15,018 bases of DNA from Monoraphidium neglectum (taxonomy: Eukaryota > Chlorophyta > Chlorophyceae > Sphaeropleales > Selenastraceae), in the NCBI RefSeq assembly GCF_000611645.1, contig NW_014012526.1, forward strand, positions 1-15,018, in the 5' to 3' direction. Of this stretch, positions 7,441-15,018 are shown piece by piece. The notes beneath the pieces were generated by a model that had not been told where the DNA came from, did no database searches, and was given only the letters and a program-made list of their open reading frames with translations. Every line of letters starts with the position of its first letter. Position 1 is the first letter of the stretch. The translations under genes were made by a program, and so were the position numbers.

Positions 7441-9146
7441 ATGGCAAATACCGAGCGTGAAGCCGCGCAATGCTCGAATGGGCGATGTGCGCCCAGCCAG
7501 GCAGCCACGCTGTGGCCATTCGGCGCAGCGCCTGCGCTGGCCCGCGAGATCGGAGAGCGCGTGCGGCGCTTGCTGGATTCGGAAGGCGTGCAAGCTCTGC
7601 GGCTGACCAGCCGTGCGGCAAGGGCTTTCAGCGACAGCTGCCTGCAGAGTGTGAAATTGAAGAGTGCGGCGCACATCGTCGACCTTGCGGGCGCCGCACC
7701 ACGGCTGGCCGCGCTGCATGAGCTGTCGGTCGCAACGCATTCCGCAGCTGATGTCGCCGCGCTCGCTGCGGCGCTCCCCAGCCTGGGACGGCACTGCCGC
7801 ATCACCGCCCTCAAACTTCGCCATGGGCAATTGAGCGGGCAGCTTGATCTAGTGGCGCCGCGGCTGCCGGCAGCACTGCGGCAGCTGACTAGTCTGGAGG
7901 CCACAGCCGACATCGGTTTTGACGACCCCCCCGAGCACGGCAGTGCGGCTGCCGAATACCACGCAGCGTATGCTGCTGCAGCGGCGCATATGCCTTTGCT
8001 GGGTCGCCTGTGCGTCGGTTTCGATGATTTCGGTTCTATGGACGCGCCGCGCAGGTGCTTTGACGCGGCACTGTGCCTCGGGGCTTGGCCGCTGCTGCAG
8101 GTGGGCTGGGGCGGTGGGGGTCGAGCTCACGGGCGCCAGTGGTTTCACTGTGTTGATGCACGCGTGCATGGAACTCTGCAACACAGCTGCTGTTCACGGC
8201 GGCCGGCTGCTGCAACGAGCGTGCTCTGCCCCGCCGCCTCCCCCGACGACAGGAGCTGACGCTTGGCCACGTCACCCTGCCAGAGCTCTGCGCACTGGTG
8301 GCGCTCGAGATGCCGCGCCTCACCAAGCTGCATCTTGGAAGCAGCGGCTTCAGCCAACTCACCTCTGCCGCGGGCGGCCGTGTGTACACTGGCATGCGGG
8401 CGTTGGTGTGCGCCCCCTGGTTTGGCAGGCTGCAGTCGCTCGTTATGCGCTGCCAGGAGCTGCCCACATTTGACGACCTTGCAGGCTGCGACGCGCCCTG
8501 CTTAGAGCGTTTTGTTATCAGCTGTCAAGGGCCGATTAGCGACGCTGCCGCGACGGCCCTCGGCAAGCTGGCTCTGCCGTCGCTGCGTACGCTGGGCCTG
8601 CACGGGGAAGCGTCACCACCAGTCGTGCTGACAGCACGCGGCATCGCTGCGCTGCTTGCGGCCGAGGGGCTCACACGCAGCCTGCAGGAGCTGCGCCTAT
8701 CGCAGACCAGCGCAAGCTCGGCGGACGGAGACGCCGTGGTGGCGGCGATCGCCTGCGCGCCTCTGGCAGCCTTGCACAGCCTGTCAATATGCGAATGCCG
8801 GCACACAGACGCATCCATAGCTTCCTTGGCGCGCGCCAGCTGGGCGCCGCAGCTGACCTGGCTTGATTTTAATATCGTTGATGGCGGCTTCCACCTCAAG
8901 GGGGCCGCGTGGCGGACACTGGCCGCACGCCTGGTTTCTGTGCGACAACTTGACTTGCACTTTGAGCCCGACGTGTCGGCCGGGGTCGCGGCGCACCTCA
9001 TGTCTGCATCCTGGCTGGGCGGCCTGCAAAGGCTCAGCTTGTCTGGCATCAGCAGGGGCGCGTTTGAGGTACTGGAGGCCAGCCCGGTGTTTGCAAGCCT
9101 GCAAGCCTCCCAGGACGTCAATGTGTACTCAGTGGAAGCAGGGTAG
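7441..9146 (+). CDS. F-box-like/LRR protein, copy 2 (two exons, 517 aa, C-terminus shortened)
   Basis: Exons 7441-8100 and 8253-9146, joined in phase 0 at the same position as in copies 1 and 3; the 152-nt intron would stop the frame. Of the first 69 residues, 57 match copy 1, including LWPFGAAPALARE and VQALRLTSRAARAFSDSCLQ (F-box-like). The second exon carries the irregular LRRs (LPSLRTLGL, LQELRLSQ, LAALHSLSICEC, LGGLQRLSLSGI). The frame ends in VEAG and TAG at 9144, where copies 1 and 3 have CAG, so about 12 C-terminal residues are missing. The ancestral TGA downstream has become TGG and a 4-nt insertion lies between. The LRR core is otherwise intact, so this is probably still a functional gene. 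Same predicted role as copy 1. Confidence 0.8.
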
Positions 9147-9502
9147 GCCGCGGTGGCAATCGGCATGCGTGGGCGCCGCAGGTTGGCACTGATCTCATGA
9201 GGTTTGCGAACGGCCGGGGGGCGTGGGCGGGGCCAGGGGGCAGCGCCGGCCTCTCTGGCGGGGCCTGCCGGCCCGGCCAGCTTCCCGCGCCGCTGGTGCT
9301 GCCTGCCCGCCCGCCTGCCAGCCGCCAAGCAACACCCTTGCTTTTCACGCTATCGCATTCCTGGCATTCACCGCATGTGAGTCATTAAATGACACCCCTC
9401 CCTTAATGCTTGACCACGTTGGTGTGCTTGTTGTGGGCTGTCTGGCCGATTGCCGCGCGCGCTCTCTCCCATCTGCATCTGTTGCGCCGCAGCTGAGTTG
9501 AA

Positions 9503-9507
9503 TGTGA
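9503..9507 (+). promoter_or_regulatory. Degenerate polyadenylation signal (TGTGA), copy 2
   Basis: In the block homologous to 5911 and 13658, the TGTAA of the other copies reads TGTGA here, 357 nt after the stop. The flanking TCCGCAGCCG is kept. Copy 2 may be using another 3' end signal. Confidence 0.45.
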
Positions 9508-10033
9508 CATGCTTCCGCAGCCGAGCTGTTACCCCTGAGGCGGAGTGGATGACCGCCGACTTTCACGCACCCGCTGCAGTGTTTGAGGACCACGGCTTGC
9601 AGCGGCTCGTGTCGGGCGAACCGCCTGTATGTGCTGAGCCTGCAATGCGCCTCTCAAAACGGTGATAGGGCAGGCGGGGTTCCCTGAAGGAGTGTCAGGC
9701 CCCCCCTGCCGTTAGCGCCCCTTGGTGTTGAAGCTCGCTGTCCTGAAAAGCCACCGGCCAATGGGGTGCTTGCGTGCTTCCCAGCAACTCTTGGTTGTCG
9801 TTAATCACAAACGCACGCGGACGGCAAACCGCGAGTGCGTGAGGGCGCCCGCACGCCGTGGCGTCAGCACACGGGCGTCGCCGCGACTAGCGCATGTGAC
9901 TCATGGACTTAGTGCGGCAACCGCGTCTTGCGACAGGGTGCGCAAGGAGAATGCTGGGGATCCGAAGGGTCGTGGCGGATATCACGAGGGCACAACAGCA
10001 GTTGCAGTGGGGAACAACAGACACCGGCATGAG

Positions 10034-10064
10034 AGCGAGCACCCATGCTGATTGACACAATTTC
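10034..10064. repeat. 31-nt identical intergenic block (unit 2 copy)
   Basis: Identical to 6644-6674. Just after it unit 2 has a short ATGTG insertion relative to unit 1, then homology resumes with TTGGGTGCT. Confidence 0.75.
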
Positions 10065-10598
10065 ATGTGTTGGGTGCTGTTATGAGTACCGGCGAGATGC
10101 GCACGCAGGCATGCCGTTTTCAAGATGTGTCTTGCTAGTGGCGACAAAATGCAGGCGGTCGGCCAGGGCCGGTGCAGGCCCCGAGCCAACAGGGTCTGGC
10201 TGTGCCGGCTCCTGAGTGACCCTCTGAGGTGCTGCGGCTGCATGCACCGCCGACCTGCGGCGGCAGCGGCATGCATGGGCAGCGGGGGCGCAGTTGCTCG
10301 CTCTTGCAGCCAAGGTGCGTGCCGGCACGGGTGAGGACGTACCTATGTTTCACACTCACCCGAGTCATCAGTACCAAATGTAGCATGTGCACTAGCACTG
10401 AAGAAGTCATGCTGCTCTCAACCATGCCTCTCCCTCGCAACTCACATCAGTCATTTAGGTGTCGCTGGGCTCACGCGTGTGTTGCGGCATGGCGACCAAC
10501 CCAGGAGAGGCAATGCAATACGGAAGGAGCAGCAAAATCACATGTGCTGCACATATCACACATGCAGATGCATGTCGTGTGCGGTGCACTTGTGGGTG

Positions 10599-10622
10599 TC
10601 CCCTAGAGGGGACTTCCCCTAG
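10599..10622. repeat. 8-8-8 duplication, possible transposon excision footprint
   Basis: TCCCCTAG at 10599-10606 is repeated exactly at 10615-10622 with AGGGGACT between. Units 1 and 2 have only one such site (about 3448-3454 and 7203-7210). The spacer begins with AGGGGA, the reverse complement of TCCCCT. Confidence 0.5.
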
Positions 10623-10707
10623 TCGCACTGCTCGCCTGGATCCCTGGGAACGGTGTTTCCATTCCCTTCAAATGCGTCTCCTGACCGTGTGCCCGGGTGG
10701 TTGCTAC

Positions 10708-10790
10708 CATCTATCTGAAATCTGGTACCGCAACCCATCACTGGTGTGATAATAATAGTCCATTCGAAGCAGACAGCACCGTGATCTACA
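10708..10790 (+). promoter_or_regulatory. Ancestral upstream region of copy 3, now separated by the transposon
   Basis: ATCTATCTGAAATCTGGTAC and AGACAGCACCGTGATCT match the promoter-proximal sequence of copy 2, but here they end at the transposon and lie over 740 bp from the start codon of copy 3 instead of about 40 bp. Confidence 0.5.
10783..10790. repeat. Left target-site duplication GATCTACA
   Basis: GATCTACA directly abuts the left transposon end and is repeated exactly at 11494-11501. Eight bp is the target duplication size of hAT elements. Confidence 0.9.
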
Positions 10791-11493
10791 TAGGGGTGTA
10801 ACACTTAGACGTTAGACTGTTAGGTTAGGTCTAATATTAGCCTAACATTCGAACTTTTGCGCCCGCCTGTCTCTAATTAGGCCTAATTAATGATCTGATC
10901 TGGTCTGGATTCCCTCCCCAGCCCTGTGGTGGCTGCTGGGTGTGCGTGATGCTTTCACAGTCTAGTAATGTTGCCTTGCTTTGTCATAGTAAGGCAGTGG
11001 CGATCTCAGAATGTGCAAATGGGGTGCACAGCTGCCCTGGAAGTCCACATCAGCCAGCGGGGTTCAGTGCTCTGACCCATCTGACCCATACTGTACTCCT
11101 GTGCCTCGCCGCCAATGCCGCTGCCGCCGCCGCTGTCCACAGCGGTGTCGCCGCAGACCGCATGTTATGAAGGTATGCCTCGCGCCCTGAAAGCCTTTGC
11201 GCTGGCTGAGGCACGCAGGGCGGCCAGGGGCGGGTCAATACTGTAAGTCACAGTGAAAAGCTCTCACATTGCGCACCAGAAGCAACAGGGATTTATTTAA
11301 GGTGTGCTTCTGTGTATACATACTGTTCACGATTGAGAAGAGCTACTGCACTGCCCTACCGTAACCTGAGAGGTCCGAGCCACTTACTGATCAGATCACC
11401 TTGGCGCTTAATATTAGTCTCATATGAGGTAAATTAGGGATATTAGTCTAATTAGGGCTCCGCACCATCATTAGTCTAAATATTACACCCCTA
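10791..11493. mobile_element. Non-autonomous hAT-type DNA transposon (MITE), 703 bp
   Basis: Ends TAGGGGTGTAACACTTAGAC (10791-10810) and its inverted partner at 11474-11493 match at 18 of 20 positions. The TAGGG start and exact 8-bp target duplication GATCTACA are typical of hAT elements. Arms of about 110 bp are AT-rich and hold several TTAGAC/GTCTAA hexamers in both orientations, of the kind bound by hAT transposases. At the inner edges TGATCTGATC (10891) and TGATCAGATCA (11388) are roughly inverted. The interior (about 10906-11387) is GC-richer and holds no transposase. The right end is 40 bp before the start codon of copy 3. Unit 1 still has GATCTACA once at the same place (about 3730-3737) with no insertion, so the element arrived in unit 3 after duplication, or at least was never in unit 1. 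Confidence 0.9.
10874..10889. repeat. 16-bp perfect palindrome in the transposon arm
   Basis: TAATTAGGCCTAATTA is its own reverse complement and lies in the left arm of the hAT element. It may be a transposase or host protein site; no direct evidence. Confidence 0.7.
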
Positions 11494-11501
11494 GATCTAC
11501 A
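11494..11501. repeat. Right target-site duplication GATCTACA
   Basis: Exact copy of 10783-10790 directly after the right transposon end. It is followed by AGAGAAGATCACAGCACCGG, which matches the leader of copy 1. Confidence 0.9.
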
Positions 11502-11533
11502 AGAGAAGATCACAGCACCGGGCATTCATAATC

Positions 11534-13295
11534 ATGGCAGACATTGAGCAGGAAGCCGTACAATGCTCGAACCAGCGATTGGCTCCCAACCAGGCAGCGA
11601 CGCTGTGGCCGTTCGGCGCAGCGCCTGCGCTGGCCCGCGAGGTCGGGGAGCACGTGCGGCGCTTGCTTGGTCAGGGAGACGTGCAAGCCCTGCGGCTGAC
11701 CAGCCGCGCGGCGAGGGCTTTCAGCGACAGCTGCCTGCAGCGCGTCAACGTTGAGTGCGCGGCGCACGTCGCCGACCTCGCCGCTGCTGCGCCCCGGCTG
11801 GGCACACTGTTCGAGCTCAGCGTCGTGACACACTGCGCAGCTGATGTCGCCGCGCTCGCCACGGCGCTCCCCAGCCTGGAGCGGCACTGCCGCATCGACA
11901 CTCTTGACGTCACCCATGCAGAAGGCAGCATGCAGCTCGATCTGGTGGGACTGCGGCTGCCACTGGCGCTGTGGCAGCTGACCAGTCTCGACGTCATGGT
12001 CTATGACAGCAGCGAGCGGGCCCCCGACTGCCACGCAGTGTATGTTGCTGCAGCGGCACGTCTGCCTTGGCTGGAGCGCCTGTGTGTATTCAAAGGCGAT
12101 TTCTGCAGACGTGCCGCTTCTGCAGACGTACCCTTCGGGCGCTTTGATGCGGCTCTGCGCCTGGGGGCTTGGCGGCTGCTGCAGGTGGGTTGGGGTGATG
12201 CGTGTCGAGCTTAGGGACCGCCAGCGGTTTGACTGTGTTGATGCACACACGGCTGCGTGGAACTCGGAGAGTGCGTTCTAGCCGATGTTCACGGTGCTTG
12301 GCTGCTGCGATGAGCGTGCTCTGTCCCGCCACCCTCCACTACAACAGGAGCTGACCCTCAGCCACGTCACCCGGCCAGAGCTGGGCGCCCTGGCGGCGCT
12401 AAAAATGCGGCGCCTAACCAACCTGACTTTCCATCAAAGCAGCGGCTTTGGCCAATTGACGTCTGATCCCGGCGGCCGCGTCGTGACAGGCATGCGTGCA
12501 ATGATGTGCGCACCCTGGTTTAGCAGGCTGCAATCGCTGAGCATTGATTGCAACGAGCCGCCCACATTTGACGACCTTGCAGGCTGCGGCGCGCCCTGCT
12601 TGACGCATTTGGAATTCTACTGTGATCCTTTCAGCGACTCTGCGGCGGCAGCCCTCGGCCAGGTGGCTCTGCCGTCCCTGCGCGTGGTGCATGCGGGTGG
12701 TCGCGTGGGTGACATGGGGGTGTTGCGACAAGACGCGCTAACAGCACGCGGCGTGGCTGCGCTGCTTGCGGCCGAGGGGCTCGCAGGCAGTCTTCAGGAG
12801 CTGCGCCTAATGCAGACCGGCAATAGCTCGGCCAACGCAGACGCCGTAGTGGCGGCGGTCGCCTGCGCGCCCCTTGCAGCCTTGCACAGCCTCTCAATTG
12901 GTGGATGCCGGCACACAGACGCGTCCATAGCTTCGGTGGCGCGTGCCTGTTGGGCGCCGCAGCTGACCTATCTTGAATTGAATTCCGTTGATGGCGGCTT
13001 TTACCACAAGGGGGCCGCGTGGCGGGCGCTTGCCGCCGCTCCCCTGGGGTCGCTGCGGGAAATTCGCCTGCATTTCGAGCCCGACATGTCGGCCGGCGTG
13101 GCGGCGCACCTGGTTTCCGCGCCCTGGCTTGGCGGCCTGCAAATGCTGCGTTTGACAGGCTTGAGCAGGGGCTCGTTCGAGGTGCTGGAGGCCAGCCCCG
13201 TATTTGCAAGCCTGCAGGCCTTGAGTTGCGTTGTTGTGTCACACGTGGAAGCACAGCAGGCTGTGATGGCACAAGCGGCGGGCGTCGCAGGTTGA
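11534..13295 (+). CDS. F-box-like/LRR protein, copy 3 (two exons, 532 aa)
   Basis: Exons 11534-12184 and 12348-13295, joined in phase 0; the 163-nt intron contains a stop soon after the donor (reads VGWGDACRA then stop), so splicing is required. It has the shared LWPFGAAPALARE and VQALRLTSRAARAFSDSCLQ blocks (F-box-like) and a C-terminal LRR region (LPSLRVVHAG, LQELRLMQ, LAALHSLSIGGC, LGGLQMLRLTGL). The second exon is closer to copy 1 than to copy 2 (for example FHQSSGF, and APWFSRL against APWFGRL). Near the end of exon 1 it has extra residues with a short direct duplication (TTCTGCAGACGT at 12101 and 12118). The hAT element lies just upstream and may have altered its transcription. Function as for copy 1, by inference. 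Confidence 0.82.
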
Positions 13296-13657
13296 CCCTG
13301 CTCTCGACCCCATTTTTGCCAACGGGGGCGCAGGCGCGGCCACGGAGCAGCGTTTGCCTCCCCTCCGGCCCTCGCCAGCTTCTGGCTGGCTCTGCCCTCC
13401 CGCCTGGCTTCCGGCTGCCATGCAACACTTTTGCTTTGCAGCTATGCGCATGCAGTGGAAGGCCCACCCTGTTCCGCGCTGTTGGATCCCTGACATCCAC
13501 CACATGTATGTTGTTGAGTCATGCACCCTTGCCCAGCTGAGTGCTTGACCACGGCCCACTCATGAGCGCGTTGACGTCTTTTCATCGGCTGTCCAGCGCG
13601 CTGATCGCCGCACGCGCCATCTCCTATCTAGTTGCGCTGCATCCGTGTCCAGTAAAA

Positions 13658-13662
13658 TGTAA
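13658..13662 (+). promoter_or_regulatory. Putative TGTAA polyadenylation signal, copy 3
   Basis: TGTAA 363 nt after the stop of copy 3 in the context AAATGTAACAGGCATCCGCA, the same block and distance as at 5911 after copy 1. Confidence 0.55.
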
Positions 13663-14691
13663 CAGGCATCCGCAGCCGTAATCTGACTACCCCAGGTGGA
13701 TTGCACCACTGCTTTTAACGCGAGCGCTGCTGTGTTTGGGCACCACGGCTTGCAGCGGCTCCTGTCAGTCTGACCACCTGTGCTGAGCCTGCGACGCGCC
13801 TCCTAAAATCGTGTGACATCTGTGAGCCATGGGCCTGTGGCGGGTCGCGCTGTTGCACGGAGGGCTGAGAGCGTCGCGTGCCTGATGACAGAGCGCGGGG
13901 CGCTGCGAAAACGCCACCAAAGCGTGGGGCAATAGTTGGGCAGGATTCTCTGAAGGGCTTTGAGGCTTCCCCTGCCATAGGCGGCCCCTGCTGTTGGCGC
14001 TTGCTGCCCTGGAAACCCAGCGGCCTACGGGGTGCCTGAGCGCTTCTTGGCAAGTCTTGATTGTCATTTGTAACAAAGGCATGCAGGAGGGAGACCGCGA
14101 GTAAGGGCGCCCGCACACATACAGTGGCGGCGTCAGCACGCTGGCACGCACGGGCTGGCACACACCCGCATACGGGCTGGGGGGTACATTGTTATGTTTG
14201 TATGAGGGCGTCGCAGCGACTTGCGTGTGCGACTGATGGACATTGTGCGGCAACCGCCTTGCGACAGGGCTCGCAAGGAAAATCTTGGGGATCCTAAAGG
14301 TTGAGGTGGGTACAAGGAGGGTACAACAGCAGTAGCGATGGGGTACAACAAACTCTGGCGCGTGCCAGCACAATCAAGGGTGGAGTGCTGTCGTGCGTGG
14401 CGGCGAGGCGCAGGCGCGCTAATTTAAGATGCGTCTTGCTAACAGTAACATACTGTATGCGGACTGGCGAACAGGGCAGGCGCAGGCGCCGTGCCAACAG
14501 GGCCCGGAGCGGCCGGCTCCTGAGCGCCCCTCCTCAATCCTGCAGATGCTTGCACGCGGCGGTGGCGGGGACGAGCGGTGCTCGCTCTCATAACCGCGCT
14601 GCGCCGCGGCGCAGGCATGGAGGGGCAGCGGATGATTAACAGCGCGCAGCCCAAAGACGCCGCAGCCGCTCAAGCGACGGCCCGGCCGCGC
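13663..14691. other. Unit 3 3' flank and junction to unique DNA, no supported gene
   Basis: The part up to about 14600 is homologous to the 3' flanks of units 1 and 2, including the block 13806-13943 shared with unit 1 only. The rest is unique, GC-rich sequence leading to the stop of the minus-strand gene. No TTACA (TGTAA on the minus strand) was seen close to that stop. Confidence 0.55.
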
Positions 14692-15018
14692 TCAGCGGCG
14701 CCGCGCGGCCCCCGCCTGCTCCTCCTCATCCTCCCCGGCCCTCTCCAGGTCAGCGGCCAGCCCCTCTATCAGCGTCCAATCGTCCGACTCTGACGCCGAC
14801 GCCGGCGCGGGGCCGCCGTGCAGGCCCGCGGCCGACAGCGCCTCGGCGAAGCTGCGGCGGAAGTCCGCTGTGGGGCTGAGAGCGCCGCCGCCGTCCTCCG
14901 CGTGCGGCACAATGCTCGCCTCTGAGCAGCGCAGGCCGCTGCTCGCGCCGAAGCTCCCGCCGGCGCTCGCGCCCCCGCTGCGGCGGCCGCCGTCGTCGCT
15001 GCGGGGGCCAGCCAGCAC
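14692..15018 (-). CDS. C-terminal part of an unrecognised protein (runs off right edge)
   Basis: An open frame of 108 codons on the minus strand entering from the right edge and ending in TGA at 14694-14692. Third positions are strongly GC, as in the other genes here. It is rich in Ala, Gly, Ser and Asp, with LSPTADFRRSFAEALSAAGL, ESDDWTLIEGLAADLERA and an acidic then basic tail (EDEEE to ARRR). The amphipathic patches look like real protein, but I recognise no domain. It is probably the last exon of a gene transcribed towards the F-box/LRR cluster; an intron upstream within the frame is not excluded. Confidence 0.55.
   Translation of the reverse strand: MLAGPRSDDGGRRSGGASAGGSFGASSGLRCSEASIVPHAEDGGGALSPTADFRRSFAEALSAAGLHGGPAPASASESDDWTLIEGLAADLERAGEDEEEQAGAARRR

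Larger units (their letters stand above)
6938..10334 (+). repeat. Tandem unit 2 (promoter, F-box/LRR gene, 3' flank)
   Basis: The second diverged direct repeat, 3397 bp between the GGACGTACCTATG markers at 6938 and 10335. It is shorter than unit 1 mainly because of a deletion of about 115-130 bp in its 3' flank around 9661-9668 and other small indels. Confidence 0.8.
9508..10700. other. Unit 2 to unit 3 intergenic sequence, no supported gene
   Basis: About 1.2 kb homologous to the intergenic DNA after copy 1, with the unit 2 deletion near 9661-9668. Frames on either strand are short and not conserved between units. It contains the 31-nt block and the start of unit 3. Confidence 0.6.
10335..14640 (+). 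repeat. Tandem unit 3 (promoter, transposon, F-box/LRR gene, 3' flank)
   Basis: The third diverged direct repeat, starting at the GGACGTACCTATG marker and containing a 703-bp transposon. Homology to the other units' 3' flank can be followed to about 14600 (CGTGCCAACAGGGCCCGG, then GGCTCCTGAGCG). It ends before a fourth marker, so unit 3 is incomplete on the right. Confidence 0.8.

Noticed and set aside
8298..9146. Separate gene starting at the internal ATG of copy 2
   Set aside because: It is the second exon of copy 2; the conserved intron joins it to 7441-8100 in frame.
12285..13295. Separate gene starting upstream of exon 2 of copy 3
   Set aside because: The extra N-terminal codons lie in the intron; the exon starts at 12348 by comparison with copies 1 and 2.
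1..15018. tRNA, rRNA, CRISPR arrays or bacterial operons
   Set aside because: No T-loop-like or rRNA-like sequence, regular spaced repeats or operonic spacing was seen.

Overview
The window looks like nuclear DNA from a green alga (Chlorophyta; a trebouxiophyte or chlorophycean is my guess). The reasons are very GC-rich coding sequence full of Ala, Arg and Gly, short GT-AG introns, glutamine and alanine runs, a plant/algal-type TBC RabGAP, and TGTAA polyadenylation-type signals about 360 nt after stop codons. There are no bacterial operons, ribosome binding sites or RNA genes that I can recognise.

Layout. (1) About 1-2120, minus strand: the 5' part of a gene for a TBC-domain Rab GTPase-activating protein, running off the left edge. 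Three exons can be joined by splice phase and protein motifs: 1769 (or 1689)-1596, 1378-579 and 292-19. A further N-terminal exon with a membrane segment is possible at 2079-1939. (2) About 2120-3120: intergenic sequence with no supported gene. (3) About 3124-14640, plus strand: a diverged tandem triplication. Each unit carries one two-exon gene for an F-box-like/leucine-rich-repeat protein (3787-5550, 7441-9146, 11534-13295) together with recognisably related upstream and downstream sequence. (4) 10791-11493: a 703-bp non-autonomous hAT-type DNA transposon (MITE) inserted just upstream of the third gene. It has near-perfect terminal inverted repeats and an exact 8-bp target-site duplication; copy 1 keeps a readable uninserted version of the site. 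(5) 14692-15018, minus strand: the C-terminal end of an unrecognised protein running off the right edge.

The three paralogues share one intron position but have begun to diverge. Copy 1 has an intron of 177 nt with no stop codon that can be read straight through. Copy 2 has a premature stop that trims its C-terminus, has lost the TGTAA signal and has a deletion in its 3' flank. Copy 3 has the transposon in its promoter or 5' UTR. Different segments support different relationships among the copies, which suggests gene conversion or unequal crossing-over. The most distinctive content is therefore a young, still-rearranging, apparently lineage-specific F-box/LRR cluster with transposon activity; I see no prokaryotic-style defence or metabolic system. 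All functional assignments rest on reading motifs, not on database searches.
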